Below, one piece after another: positions 9,169-18,297 of a stretch of DNA of 64,000 nucleotides. This stretch comes from Bradyrhizobium hereditatis (GTDB taxonomy: Bacteria; Pseudomonadota; Alphaproteobacteria; Rhizobiales; Xanthobacteraceae): positions 62,001-126,000 of the forward strand of contig NZ_JAGKJK010000001.1 of the NCBI RefSeq assembly GCF_020329435.1. The letters are read 5' to 3'. The notes beneath the pieces were generated by a model. It was not told the DNA's origin. It worked only from the letters and a program-made list of their open reading frames with translations, and ran no database searches. A program made the position numbers and the translations under genes. The number at the start of each line of letters is the position of its first letter. The first letter of the stretch is position 1.

Positions 9169-10029
9169 CTAAAGTTTTGGTGCGCTGCCTCTAGGCATCG
9201 CGCCGTCGTTTTGCCCGGCGGCGAGCGCGGCACTGTCAATGGCGGCGGCGCTGATGAGCTGCTTGACATCCAAAAGCGTGAATTGCGCGATAGCGACACG
9301 GTCGCCTGGCGTGCCCGGAACCAGCTGCACACTCAGCACGCCGTCGCAGTTCGCGCCCTTGGCCTCTGTCAGCATGCCGCCGGGATCCTTGGCCTTGGCC
9401 TGCGCGCGCTTGACGACGGCCACGCAACTGCCGCGGACGGTGTCGCCGTTGAGCTTGACGGCAGCCCTCGGATCGAGCGGCTTGTCGATGGCTTCGAGCG
9501 CAGTCGCTTCCTTGTATTTGCCGCCGACCGATATAATCGAGCCCTTGCGGTAGATGTAGTACAAATGCTGATCGCCGACGATGGTGGGCACGCCGTATTT
9601 GCCCATCACCTGCTTGATCATGTCCGCCTTCGACGGTTGCTGGTCCTGCGCGAAAGTCAGGTTGCGGGCGACGAAATAGGCGCGGTTGGCGCTCGCCGGT
9701 GAGGTGAAGCTGGTCGAGAGCATCTCGCCGTTCTGTTTCGGACCGGCGGGAAGGTTGAAGTTCAGCGCCGTGACGTAGCTGGTTCCGCCGTCGCCGAACT
9801 TCTGCTGCTGGATGTCGGTCCTGGTGTCGGTGCGGCCCTTGAACAGCGAATCAAAGATGGCGCGTGCGGATTCGGCGTTTGATTCGGTGGAGATGCCCAA
9901 AATGTCGGGCCGCAACTTTCCTGAGAATGCCGTTTCGGGAGCTTTCGGCTTGACGTCGTCGGCGAGTAGCGCTGCGGGCGCGGGTACCAGGCCCATGGCG
10001 AGGATCAAAACCAGCGCATGGCGAGGCAT
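9169..10029 (-). CDS. Conserved secreted hypothetical protein
   Basis: A 286-residue exported protein of unknown function. The start at 10029 gives a good signal peptide (MPRHALVLILAMGLVPAPAALLADD); the longer in-frame opening back to 10239 is unlikely. The mature part is mixed alpha/beta with no motif I recognise. Pieces such as HLYYIYRKGSIISVGGKYKEAT and the Lys-rich RAQAKAKDP stretch carry no catalytic signature. It is transcribed alone, converging on the acyl-CoA ligase and divergent from the yfgM-like gene 241 bases away. Confidence 0.7.
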   Translation of the reverse strand: MPRHALVLILAMGLVPAPAALLADDVKPKAPETAFSGKLRPDILGISTESNAESARAIFDSLFKGRTDTRTDIQQQKFGDGGTSYVTALNFNLPAGPKQNGEMLSTSFTSPASANRAYFVARNLTFAQDQQPSKADMIKQVMGKYGVPTIVGDQHLYYIYRKGSIISVGGKYKEATALEAIDKPLDPRAAVKLNGDTVRGSCVAVVKRAQAKAKDPGGMLTEAKGANCDGVLSVQLVPGTPGDRVAIAQFTLLDVKQLISAAAIDSAALAAGQNDGAMPRGSAPKL

Positions 10030-10270
10030 GAAACACCTGAAAAATCGGGTACGAGTTGAGAATGGAGTGGGCGGGATTACGCAAACTTTGAACCGCGATG
10101 TCAACATTCCCGGCCGGTTTTGCAGGGGATCGGAGGCGCTGTTAACGCTTTGATCCACCTCGCTTTGCCTTGCCACCGCCATATCGATAGGGTACGCCCC
10201 AGCCTTGCGGGGATCGGGTGCACAATAGGGCTGCCACAATCGCGGTTCCCCGGCGATGGGATATCCTTAA

Positions 10271-10924
10271 GTGTCTGAATTATTTGATGAAGTCGACGAG
10301 GAAGTACGTCGCGAACAGCTCAAGAAGCTGTGGAACAAATATTCGATCTACATCATCGCCGGCCTGATTTTGATCATCGCCGCCGTCGCCGGCTGGCGCG
10401 GCTACCAATACCTGGAAGCCAAGAAAGCGGCCGAGGCGGGCGCTGCCTTCGACAAGGCGGTCGAGCTCTCGGAAGCCAACAAGCATGCCGAGGCCGAAGC
10501 GGCCTTCGCCGATCTCATCGCGAAAGCGCCGTTCGGCTATCGCACGCTGTCGCGATTGCGCTTGGCGGCGGAGATTGCCAACCGCGATGCGCAGGCGGCG
10601 GCTAAGATGTACGACGAAATCGCCGCCGATCGCAGCGTCGGCGTCGCCGACCAGGATCTGGCGCGGATTCGCGCGGCCCAATTGCTACTGGAAAGCACCA
10701 GTTATCCGAACATGAAAGAACGCCTTGAGTCGGCCGCTGCGCCGGGCGCGACCTTCCGCCATACCGCGCGCGAATTGCTGGCGCTGTCGGCCTGGCGCGC
10801 CAACGATGCCGCGGCGACGCGGCAATGGCTGGACATGATTGCCAATGACGGCGAAACGCCGCCTAGCCTGCGCTCGCGTGCCGAAGCGCTGCAGGCCCTG
10901 CTGCCGCCGGTCGCCAAGAGCTGA
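10271..10924 (+). CDS. YfgM-like tetratricopeptide membrane protein
   Basis: A 217-residue protein with a short cytoplasmic N-terminus, one membrane anchor near residues 24-45 (YIIAGLILIIAAVAGWRGYQYL) and a periplasmic TPR-like helical domain. That is the layout of YfgM (DUF2133), the ancillary SecYEG-associated chaperone. The start is GTG. It begins a co-directional group with a lipoprotein gene and der, matching the E. coli yfgM-bamB-der arrangement except for the middle gene. The role in envelope protein export is inferred from the family. Confidence 0.82.
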   Translation: MSELFDEVDEEVRREQLKKLWNKYSIYIIAGLILIIAAVAGWRGYQYLEAKKAAEAGAAFDKAVELSEANKHAEAEAAFADLIAKAPFGYRTLSRLRLAAEIANRDAQAAAKMYDEIAADRSVGVADQDLARIRAAQLLLESTSYPNMKERLESAAAPGATFRHTARELLALSAWRANDAAATRQWLDMIANDGETPPSLRSRAEALQALLPPVAKS

Positions 10925-10965
10925 CACGAGAGCTGAAACCGGCAAAACGAGTTGGGAAATCCAAT

Positions 10966-11487
10966 ATGCGCCGCCCGCAACGAATGATCGCAACCGCCGT
11001 CCTCATCGCGCTGTCAGGCGCGCTGGCAGGCTGTGGCAGCACGGGCAGTTTCGATCCGACCGATCTGCTCGACTTCCTCGATACCAAGAAGAAGCTTCCC
11101 GGTGAGCGCAAACCGGTGTTCCCGGAAGGCGTGCCGGGCCTCGAGCAGGGCGTGCCGCGGGATCTCTACAAGGGGGCCCGCCAGCAGGTCGACGATCCGA
11201 ATGCGCAGGCTGCTGTTGCAGCTCCGCCGCCGGAAGAACCGAAATCCAAGCGTGGCGCAAAATCCAGGGGCAAGCAGGCTGCCGCACCCGCCGCTGCGGA
11301 TCCCGACGCCGCTCCCGAGGAAGAGGGCAGCACCGCCGCTGCGCCGCCGGCGCCCAAGCCGGCCAAGATCGTGCGCAAGCGCACCACCGCGCCGCCCCCC
11401 GATCAGTCGGCCGCGCCCGCACAATCTTCGCAACAACAGGCCTCGCCGTTCCCGGCGCCGATGCCGAGCGGCTCTTTCACGCGCTGA
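10966..11487 (+). CDS. Small lipoprotein with disordered Ala/Pro/Lys-rich tail
   Basis: A 173-residue protein with a lipobox LAGC, lipidated Cys at residue 23, after a short hydrophobic signal. A compact segment (residues 28-70, FDPTDLLDFLDTKKKLPGER) precedes a low-complexity region dominated by Ala, Pro, Lys and Glu. It occupies the slot where many proteobacteria encode BamB, between yfgM and der, but has no beta-propeller. I infer an envelope-associated protein, perhaps tied to outer-membrane assembly only by location. No enzymatic motif is seen. Confidence 0.72.
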   Translation: MRRPQRMIATAVLIALSGALAGCGSTGSFDPTDLLDFLDTKKKLPGERKPVFPEGVPGLEQGVPRDLYKGARQQVDDPNAQAAVAAPPPEEPKSKRGAKSRGKQAAAPAAADPDAAPEEEGSTAAAPPAPKPAKIVRKRTTAPPPDQSAAPAQSSQQQASPFPAPMPSGSFTR

Positions 11488-11541
11488 TTTGTTCTTTTCG
11501 TTCGATTGACACGCCCTTCAAAAAGGGCGTTTGGATCATTT

Positions 11542-12921
11542 ATGTCCTTTACGATCGCCATCATCGGCCGGCCGAATGTCGGCAAGTCGACGCTGTTCAA
11601 CCGGCTGGTCGGGCAAAAGCTCGCGCTGGTTGACGACGAACCCGGCGTGACCCGCGACCGCCGGGAGGGAAGTGCGCGTCTCGGCGATCTCGAATTCACC
11701 GTGATCGACACCGCCGGCCTCGACGAGGGCGCCAAGGGCTCGCTGACCGCGCGGATGCAGGAGCAGACCGAAACCGCGATTGGCCTTGCCGACGCGCTGA
11801 TGTTCGTGATCGACGCGCGCGCGGGGCTGACGCCGAACGATCGCGCCTTCGCCGATTTCGCGCGCCGCGCCAACAAGCCGGTGGTGCTGGTCGCCAACAA
11901 GAGCGAGGGCAAGCACGGCGAGATCGGCGCGATGGAATCCTATGCGCTGGGGCTCGGCGACCCCGTGCAGATATCGGCCGAGCATGGCGAGGGTATGAGC
12001 GAGCTCTATGACGCGCTCGCCGCGCTGATGCCGGAGCCGGCGGAAGAGGCCGAAGAGCTCGACGATGATGCCGTATCGGACGAGGATCTCGCGCAACGCC
12101 CGATCCGCGTCGCCATTGTCGGCCGCCCCAATGCTGGCAAATCCACGTTGATCAACTACTTGCTCGGCGAGGAGAGGCTGCTCACCAGCGCCGAGGCCGG
12201 CACCACGCGCGATTCCATTTCGGTGGAGATCACCTGGCAGGGCCGCGATTTCCGCGTGTTCGATACTGCGGGCTTGAGGCGCCGCTCGCGGATCGAGGAG
12301 AAACTGGAAAAGCTCTCGGTGGCGGACGCGCTGCGCGCGATACGTTTTGCCGAAGTCGTGGTGCTGGTGATGGACGCGCAGAACCGGTTCGAGGAACAGG
12401 ACCTGCGCATCGCCGATCTGATCGAGCGCGAGGGGCGAGCGATCGTGCTCGCGGTCAACAAATGGGATCTGATGGAGCGCAAGCCGCATCTCATTTCTGC
12501 CCTGCGCAGCGATGCTGATCATTGGCTGCCGCAGGTCAAGGGCGCGCCCATCGTCGCCGTATCAGGCCTGATGGGCGAGGGCATCGACCGCTTGATGGCG
12601 GCGATACAGGATGCCTACGCGATCTGGAACAAGCGCGTGCCGACGGCCGCGCTCAATCGCTGGTTCGAGCAGGCGATCCAAGCCAATCCGCCGCCTGCCG
12701 TATCAGGCCGCAGGCTGAAGCTGAACTACATTACGCAAACCAAGGGACGTCCGCCGAGCTTCGTGCTGTTCTGCTCACGCGCGGACGCGGTACCGCAGTC
12801 GTACCTGCGTTACCTCACCAACGGCCTGCGCGAAGCTTTTGAGCTGCCGGGCACGCCGATCCGGATCACGCTGCGCGAAAAGGCCAATCCATTCGCCCAC
12901 AAGCGCAAGCGGCCGTCATGA
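11542..12921 (+). CDS. der: Ribosome biogenesis GTPase Der (EngA)
   Basis: A 460-residue tandem GTPase needed for 50S subunit assembly. Two G domains are visible, with P-loops GRPNVGKST near residue 8 and GRPNAGKST near residue 194, each followed by DTAG and NK-type motifs. A KH-like C-terminal domain ends in KRKRPS. An acidic linker ([15 protein letters not shown]) separates the G domains. I chose the ATG at 11542, where the canonical [11 protein letters not shown] start lies, rather than one 12 codons upstream. The last four bases overlap the MFS start (ATGA), so the two are translationally coupled. Confidence 0.95.
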   Translation: MSFTIAIIGRPNVGKSTLFNRLVGQKLALVDDEPGVTRDRREGSARLGDLEFTVIDTAGLDEGAKGSLTARMQEQTETAIGLADALMFVIDARAGLTPNDRAFADFARRANKPVVLVANKSEGKHGEIGAMESYALGLGDPVQISAEHGEGMSELYDALAALMPEPAEEAEELDDDAVSDEDLAQRPIRVAIVGRPNAGKSTLINYLLGEERLLTSAEAGTTRDSISVEITWQGRDFRVFDTAGLRRRSRIEEKLEKLSVADALRAIRFAEVVVLVMDAQNRFEEQDLRIADLIEREGRAIVLAVNKWDLMERKPHLISALRSDADHWLPQVKGAPIVAVSGLMGEGIDRLMAAIQDAYAIWNKRVPTAALNRWFEQAIQANPPPAVSGRRLKLNYITQTKGRPPSFVLFCSRADAVPQSYLRYLTNGLREAFELPGTPIRITLREKANPFAHKRKRPS

Positions 12922-14159
12922 GCGAGCAAGCATCCACCATTGCGGTCGAGGGGAGGCCGCCGGTGCGCAGTGGCGCGGCGGCCTTCATCTTCGTCACGAT
13001 CCTGCTCGACATGCTTGCGCTCGGCCTGATTCTGCCGATCCTGCCCAAGCTCGTGGAGAGTTTTGTCGACAACGACACGGCGACTGCTGCGCGGATTTTC
13101 GGCCTGTTCGGCACGGCCTGGGCACTGATGCAGTTCCTGTTCTCGCCGATCCTTGGCGCGCTCTCGGACCGCTTCGGCCGGCGGCCGGTGGTGCTCCTGT
13201 CAAATTTCGGGCTGGCGCTGGATTACGTGCTGATGGCGCTCGCGCCGTCGCTGGTCTGGCTGTTCATCGGCCGCGTGATCTCGGGCATCACGTCAGCAAG
13301 CATCTCGACGGCGTTTGCCTATATCGCCGACGTGACGCCGCCGGAACGGCGCGCGGCGGTGTTCGGCAAGATAGGCGCGGCCTTCGGCGCCGGCTTCATT
13401 CTCGGACCGGCGGTTGGCGGCCTCCTCGGCGACACGGACCCGCGACTGCCGTTCTGGATCGCGGCGGGCCTAAGCTTTGCGAACACGCTCTATGGCTGGC
13501 TGATCCTGCCGGAGTCGCTGCCGCCGGAACGTCGTGCGCCATTTCGGTGGAAGAGCGCCAGCCCGATCGGCGCGCTGCACCTGTTGCGCTCGAACCGGAC
13601 TCTCGCCGGCTTGTCGCTGGCAAATTTCTTCGGCCAGGTCGCGCATGTGGTACTGCCTTCCACTTTCGTGCTCTATGCGACCTACCGCTATGGCTGGGAC
13701 ACGAAGACGGTCGGCCTCACGCTAGCTTTGGTTGGCATTTGCGCCATGGTGGTGCAGGGTGCGGGCGTCGGTCCGATCGTCAAATGGCTCGGCGAGCGCC
13801 GGGCGCTGTTGCTCGGGCTTGCCTCTGGCGGCTTGGGATTCTTCATCTATGGCGCGGCGCCGACCGGGCCGCTGTTCTGGGTCGGCATTCCCGTGATGGC
13901 GCTGTGGGGCGTATCGGGCGCGGCGATCCAGGCGCTGACGACACAACTGGTCGCACCGGATCAGCAAGGCCAGTTGCAGGGCGCAACCAACAGCGTCAAC
14001 AGCATCGCCCAGATGGCGGGGCCATTCCTGTTCACGCTGATCTTTGCCTATTTCATCAGCGATCAGGCGCCGATGAAAATGCCGGGCGCACCGTTCCTGC
14101 TCGCCGCGGCGTTGCTTGCGCTTGCGCTCGTGATCGCGTGGCGCACGCTGAAAAAGTAA
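12918..14159 (+). CDS. MFS transporter, TCR/Tet-like
   Basis: A 413-residue twelve-helix major facilitator. The loop 2-3 motif A is [12 protein letters not shown] (near residue 79), and the helix-5 drug-antiporter pattern GPAVGG is near residue 160. Similarity is strongest to the Tet/TCR group of drug-proton antiporters, but housekeeping copies of this subfamily are common in Bradyrhizobiaceae, so I would not call it a tetracycline resistance gene. It overlaps der by four bases and is followed by an inverted-repeat element at 14160-14237 that may terminate the transcript. Confidence 0.87.
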   Translation: MSEQASTIAVEGRPPVRSGAAAFIFVTILLDMLALGLILPILPKLVESFVDNDTATAARIFGLFGTAWALMQFLFSPILGALSDRFGRRPVVLLSNFGLALDYVLMALAPSLVWLFIGRVISGITSASISTAFAYIADVTPPERRAAVFGKIGAAFGAGFILGPAVGGLLGDTDPRLPFWIAAGLSFANTLYGWLILPESLPPERRAPFRWKSASPIGALHLLRSNRTLAGLSLANFFGQVAHVVLPSTFVLYATYRYGWDTKTVGLTLALVGICAMVVQGAGVGPIVKWLGERRALLLGLASGGLGFFIYGAAPTGPLFWVGIPVMALWGVSGAAIQALTTQLVAPDQQGQLQGATNSVNSIAQMAGPFLFTLIFAYFISDQAPMKMPGAPFLLAAALLALALVIAWRTLKK

Positions 14160-14237
14160 GGTGGGTTAGCCGAAGGCGTAACCCACCGCTCGCTTGCGTG
14201 AAAGAGGTGGGTTACGCTTCGCTCACCCATCCCACGA
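14160..14237. repeat. Palindromic GGTGGGTTA element between convergent genes
   Basis: GTGGGTTA (14161-14168) pairs with TAACCCAC (14179-14186). A second copy of the arm, GGTGGGTTAC (about 14206), can pair either locally with ACCCATCC or back with the first GTAACCCACC. This family of interconvertible stems is common between genes in Bradyrhizobium-type genomes. It lies between the convergent MFS and ABC-binding-protein genes and may act as a bidirectional terminator. Confidence 0.7.
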
Positions 14238-14240
14238 TTC

Positions 14241-15467
14241 TTACTTCTTCACCAACGGACAATCGCTGGCCTCGAGCGGCTTGGCAGCGTCCTCCGGAGC
14301 GATCGTGGCGATCAGCTTGTAATAGTCCCACAGTCCCTTCGACTCTTCCGGCTTCTTCACTTCAAACAGATAGGCCGGAATGAGACGGCGACCGTCGGCG
14401 CGCAGCGGGCCCTTGCCGAACAGCGGATCGTCGGTCGGCAATTCCTTCATCTTGGCGACGACCTTGGCGCCGTCACGCGGATTGCTGCCGAGTGCTTCCA
14501 TCGCCTTCAGGTAATGCAGGATCTCGGCATAGAGGCCCGCCACCGTCATCGAGGGCATCGAGCCCTTTGGCGAGGCCTTCTGGAAACGCTTCGACCATTC
14601 GCGGGTCTTGTCGTTGAGATCCCAATAGAATGATTCAGTGAAGGTCAGGCCCTGCGCCGTCTTCAGGCCGAGCGCATGCACGTCGTTGATGAAAAGCAGC
14701 AGCGCGGCAAGCTTCTGGCCGCCCTGCACGATGCCGAATTCGGCCGCCTGCTTGATCGAGTTGGTGGTATCGCCGCCGGCATTGGCGAGGCCGATGACCT
14801 TGGCCTTCGAGGACTGCGCCTGCAGCAGGAAGGACGAGAAGTCCGAGGTGTTGAGCGGATGCCTGACCGCGCCCAGCACCTTGCCGCCGGTTTGAGTGAC
14901 GACGTTGCCGGTGTCGCGCTCGAGCGCGTGGCCGAAGGCGTAATCGGCGGTGAGGAAGAACCAGGTGTCGCCGCCGGCCTTGGTCAGCGCCTTGCCGGTG
15001 CCGTTGGCGAGCATGTAGGTGTCGTAGGTGAAGGAGATGGTGTTGGGATTGCAGGCTTTGCCGGTGAGGTCGGCGGTGGCCGCGCCCGAATTGAGCAACA
15101 CCGAGTTCTTTTCCTTCACGAGATTACTCACCGCGAGCGCGACGCCGGAGTTCGGCGTATCGGCGATAGCGTCGACCTTATCGGCATCGATCCACTGCCG
15201 CGCGATGTTGACGCCAATGTCGGGCTTGTTCTGGTGGTCGCCGCTCAGCACCTCGATCGTCCAGCCCTTGGCTTTGAGGCCGGAATCCTCGACGGCCATC
15301 TTGACTGCAGCGACCGAGTTCGGGCCGCCGATATCGGCGTAAAGGCTCGACATGTCGTTGAGCACGCCGATCTTGACAGTCTTGTCCTGGGCCAGTGCTG
15401 GCGTTGCGAGGCCGAGTGCGGCAAGCGCCACGGAGACGGCGAAGCGCCGCGCAATTCTTGTCGTCAT
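14241..15467 (-). CDS. ABC transporter substrate-binding protein (branched-chain amino acid/amide type)
   Basis: A 408-residue periplasmic binding protein of the Leu/Ile/Val-binding (Peripla_BP_6) type. The start at 15467 gives a signal peptide (MTTRIARRFAVSVALAALGL, cleavage after ALA-QD) and an AGGAGG site upstream; an in-frame start at 15554 lacks both. After the signal, VKIGVLNDMSSLYADIGG is the typical N-terminal strand. No permease or ATPase gene is adjacent, so it is an orphan receptor that must use a transporter encoded elsewhere. Ligand is unknown; amides, urea, amino acids and aromatic acids are all seen in this family. Confidence 0.88.
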   Translation of the reverse strand: MTTRIARRFAVSVALAALGLATPALAQDKTVKIGVLNDMSSLYADIGGPNSVAAVKMAVEDSGLKAKGWTIEVLSGDHQNKPDIGVNIARQWIDADKVDAIADTPNSGVALAVSNLVKEKNSVLLNSGAATADLTGKACNPNTISFTYDTYMLANGTGKALTKAGGDTWFFLTADYAFGHALERDTGNVVTQTGGKVLGAVRHPLNTSDFSSFLLQAQSSKAKVIGLANAGGDTTNSIKQAAEFGIVQGGQKLAALLLFINDVHALGLKTAQGLTFTESFYWDLNDKTREWSKRFQKASPKGSMPSMTVAGLYAEILHYLKAMEALGSNPRDGAKVVAKMKELPTDDPLFGKGPLRADGRRLIPAYLFEVKKPEESKGLWDYYKLIATIAPEDAAKPLEASDCPLVKK

Positions 15468-15792
15468 TGTATTCCTCCTGAATGGTTGTTCGCCGGCTCT
15501 CTTTTCGGAACCTGCCAGCAGTCCTGCGATAGTCGTTCTCGAAAGCGCGGGCAATGCACCTATCGTCGCGCGTCCGATTAGCTTGAACTTCTGGATCTGC
15601 TTACCGTTCTCAATTTCGACGATTTAAACATCGCCTCCGGCATTCACCGCCATGCGCGAGTGCTGGAAAACGCCCGCCATTGCGGCCGCTGTGGCCAAAA
15701 CGGCTACTGGATACCATCGTCCACTGCCCCGCGTTTTTCCCGCAGAGCCATTCCTTAACGAAGGTTCCATCTTTCCTGGAAGCTGCGTACAC
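15468..15792. other. Intergenic stretch upstream of the substrate-binding-protein gene
   Basis: These 325 bases hold the AGGAGG ribosome site of the reverse binding-protein gene and presumably its promoter. I see no convincing -35/-10 pair, hairpin or small reading frame with a ribosome site. Confidence 0.5.
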
Positions 15793-16533
15793 CTACGCTG
15801 GCGGATGAAAGCTCATCAGCTTACGGCTCCTGTAGTCGTACAGCTTGCCGGTCTCGGTCCACTCGGGCGCGCACATCGGTACGATGAATTCCGCGGCCTG
15901 TTCGGGCGTATCCAGCGTCATCGGGTCTTCGCCGGGAAATACGGCGGCGCGCATGCGGGTGCGGATCGGGCCAGGGCTGAACAGGTTCACGCGCAGCTTC
16001 GTGCTCACGGTCTCGTTGGCCCATGAGCGCACCAGCGTGTCGAGTGCGGCCTTCGAGGCGGCGTAGGGACCCTGATAGGCGTTGGCTTTGCTGGCGGCGC
16101 CAGAAGTGACGAACACAGCGCGGCCTGCGTCTGAGACCCTGAGCAGCGGATCCATGCAGCGGATGAGCTGGAAGTTCGCGGTGACGTTCACCGCAAAGAC
16201 GTCGTTCCACGGCTTCAGCTCGATGTGCCCGAGCGGCGAGGAGGGTCCGGCGACGCCGGCATTGCCGACGAGAATGTCGAGCTTGCCGTGGCGTTCGTGC
16301 AGCGCCGCGCCGAGCCGCGCGATGCCATCGAAATCGGTGAGATTGAGCGGCACCAGCGTGGCGCTGCCGCCCTCTTTCCGGATCTCGTCGTCGAGCTCCT
16401 CAAGGCCACCTTGCGTGCGTGCGACGGCAACAATGTGTGCGCCGGCGCGGGCGAGCGCGCGCGCCGTGGCAAAGCCGATGCCGCGAGAGGCGCCGGTGAC
16501 AAGCGCGATGCGGGAGGCGAGGGGTTTGGTCAT
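15793..16533 (-). CDS. SDR-family NAD(P)-dependent oxidoreductase
   Basis: A 246-residue classical short-chain dehydrogenase/reductase. The cofactor loop TGASRGIG spans residues 13-20, NAG is at 91-93, and the catalytic Ser144, Tyr157 and Lys161 are present (SGAA, YAASK). It is complete and transcribed alone. The substrate is not predictable. A run of palindromic repeats (16541-16757) separates it from purF upstream. Confidence 0.9.
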   Translation of the reverse strand: MTKPLASRIALVTGASRGIGFATARALARAGAHIVAVARTQGGLEELDDEIRKEGGSATLVPLNLTDFDGIARLGAALHERHGKLDILVGNAGVAGPSSPLGHIELKPWNDVFAVNVTANFQLIRCMDPLLRVSDAGRAVFVTSGAASKANAYQGPYAASKAALDTLVRSWANETVSTKLRVNLFSPGPIRTRMRAAVFPGEDPMTLDTPEQAAEFIVPMCAPEWTETGKLYDYRSRKLMSFHPPA

Positions 16534-16540
16534 GATCTAA

Positions 16541-16757
16541 GCCTTCGTCATGCCTGGCGTGTGCCAGGCATCTACGTCTTGGCGGCGGGTTTTACAGACG
16601 TGGATGGCCGGGACAAGCCCGGCCGCCATGAAAACGTCGTCATTCCGGGATGGCCCGAAGGGCCAGACCCGGAATCTGGAGATTAGGGAAACGGAAGTCG
16701 TGCCACATCGAGATTCCGGGTTCGATGCTTCGCATCGCCCCGGAATGACGGCACGTA
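16541..16757. repeat. Cluster of four palindromic intergenic repeats
   Basis: Four hairpins stand in series. ATGCCTGGC (16550-16558) pairs with GCCAGGCAT (16563-16571). GGCCGGG (16606-16612) pairs with CCCGGCC (16618-16624). ATTCCGGG (16642-16649) pairs with CCCGGAAT (16668-16675) and encloses GGCCC-GAA-GGGCC. A second ATTCCGGG (16713-16720) pairs with CCCGGAAT (16739-16746) and encloses CGATG-CTTCG-CATCG. These are of the kind dispersed in Bradyrhizobium-group chromosomes. They lie downstream of purF and upstream of the SDR gene and may terminate or stabilise purF mRNA. Confidence 0.75.
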
Positions 16758-18272
16758 TCAGCTCGCTTCCGCCAGCAGCGACAACTGCCGTGGCTGCGGC
16801 TCGACCTGGTTCTGATCGGTGAGATTGGTCGGATAGGCTCCGGTGAAGCAGTGGTCGGAGAACTTTGGATTTGCGGGATCGCGGCTGGCATAGCCCATCG
16901 CGCGGTACATGCCATCGATCGACAGGAACGCGAGCGAATCCGCGCCGATGATATCGCGCATCTCTTCGAGTGAATGGGTCGCGGCCAGCAGGCCGCCGCG
17001 GTCCGGCAGGTCGATGCCGTAATAGTCGGGATACAGGATCGGCGGCGAGGCGAGACGGAAATGCACCTCGCGCGCGCCGGCGTCGCGCATCATGCGGACG
17101 ATCTTCTTCGACGTGGTGCCGCGCACCAGCGAGTCGTCGATCAGGATGATGCGCTTGCCTTCGATTGCGGCGCGGTTGGCCGAATGTTTCATGCGCACGC
17201 CGAGCTCGCGCACGCTCTGCGTCGGCTGGATGAAGGTGCGGCCGACATAGTGGTTTCGGATGATGCCAAGCTCGAACGGCACGCCGGAATACTGGCTATA
17301 ACCGACGGCGGCGGGCACGCCAGAATCGGGCACCGGCACCACGACATCAACGTCGGGATGGCTCTCGCGCGCGAGCTCTGCACCGAAGGCCTTCCGAACG
17401 TCATAGACCGAGCGGCCGCCAACGATGGAATCCGGCCGCGAGAAATAGATGTATTCGAAGATGCAGGGCCGTGGTGGCTTCGGCGGGAACGGCTTGTGGC
17501 TGTGCGCGCCGTCCTCATCGAACACGATGATCTCGCCCGGTTCGATGTCGCGAACATACCTGGCGCCGATCATGTCGAGCGCGCAGGTCTCCGAGGTCAG
17601 GATCGGACGGCCATCGAGATCACCGAGCACCAGCGGGCGGATGCCGAGCGGATCGCGGGCGCCGATCAGCTTCTTGTTGGTCAGCGCGACCAGCGCATAA
17701 GCGCCTTCGATCGCGCGCAACGCCTCGATGAAGCGGTCAATGAAGCGGTTGCGCTTGGACTGCGCGACCAGGTGCAGGATCACTTCGGTGTCGGTGGTCG
17801 ACTGCATCATCGCGCCGCCCTTCACGAGCTCGCGGCGCAAGGTCAGGCCATTGGTGAGGTTGCCGTTGTGGCCGACCGCAAAACCGCCGGCGCTGAGCTC
17901 GGCGAACAGCGGCTGCACGTTGCGCAGGATGGTCCCGCCGGTCGTGGAGTAGCGCACATGCCCGACCGACATGCCGCCGGGCAGGCGCTCGATCACCTCA
18001 CGCCGGGAGAAGGTGTCGCCGACGAGACCGAGACGGCGTTCGGAATGGAAGCGGCTGCCGTCGAAGGAGACGATGCCGGCGGCTTCCTGGCCGCGGTGCT
18101 GGAGAGCGTGTAGCCCGAGGGCTGTGATCGCAGCGGCCTCGGGGTGGCCGAAGATACCGAACACACCACATTCTTCGCGTAGCGTGTCGCCTTCGACATC
18201 GTCCTGCAACTCGATACCGAGGTTCGGCTCGAGTTCGCCGGCGTGATCGGAAGGGTTTTGCATCTCGTCCAT
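16758..18272 (-). CDS. purF: Amidophosphoribosyltransferase
   Basis: A 504-residue enzyme catalysing the first committed step of purine synthesis, transferring glutamine amide nitrogen to PRPP. The glutaminase nucleophile is Cys35 in EECGVFGIFG, preceded by a 34-residue leader that probably must be removed, as in propeptide-bearing PurF proteins. The phosphoribosyltransferase PRPP loop ILIDDSLVRGTTSKKIV is near residue 375. Length is normal. It lies 25 bases after cvpA, and the cvpA-purF association is conserved in many proteobacteria. Confidence 0.95.
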   Translation of the reverse strand: MDEMQNPSDHAGELEPNLGIELQDDVEGDTLREECGVFGIFGHPEAAAITALGLHALQHRGQEAAGIVSFDGSRFHSERRLGLVGDTFSRREVIERLPGGMSVGHVRYSTTGGTILRNVQPLFAELSAGGFAVGHNGNLTNGLTLRRELVKGGAMMQSTTDTEVILHLVAQSKRNRFIDRFIEALRAIEGAYALVALTNKKLIGARDPLGIRPLVLGDLDGRPILTSETCALDMIGARYVRDIEPGEIIVFDEDGAHSHKPFPPKPPRPCIFEYIYFSRPDSIVGGRSVYDVRKAFGAELARESHPDVDVVVPVPDSGVPAAVGYSQYSGVPFELGIIRNHYVGRTFIQPTQSVRELGVRMKHSANRAAIEGKRIILIDDSLVRGTTSKKIVRMMRDAGAREVHFRLASPPILYPDYYGIDLPDRGGLLAATHSLEEMRDIIGADSLAFLSIDGMYRAMGYASRDPANPKFSDHCFTGAYPTNLTDQNQVEPQPRQLSLLAEAS

Positions 18273-18297
18273 CGCGCCTCTCTTTTTTGGCCAGACC

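Noticed and set aside
12918..14159. Tetracycline-resistance gene reading of the MFS transporter
   Set aside because: It shares only the general TCR/Tet subfamily pattern and sits next to der in what looks like a housekeeping position; there is no adjacent TetR-type divergent repressor.
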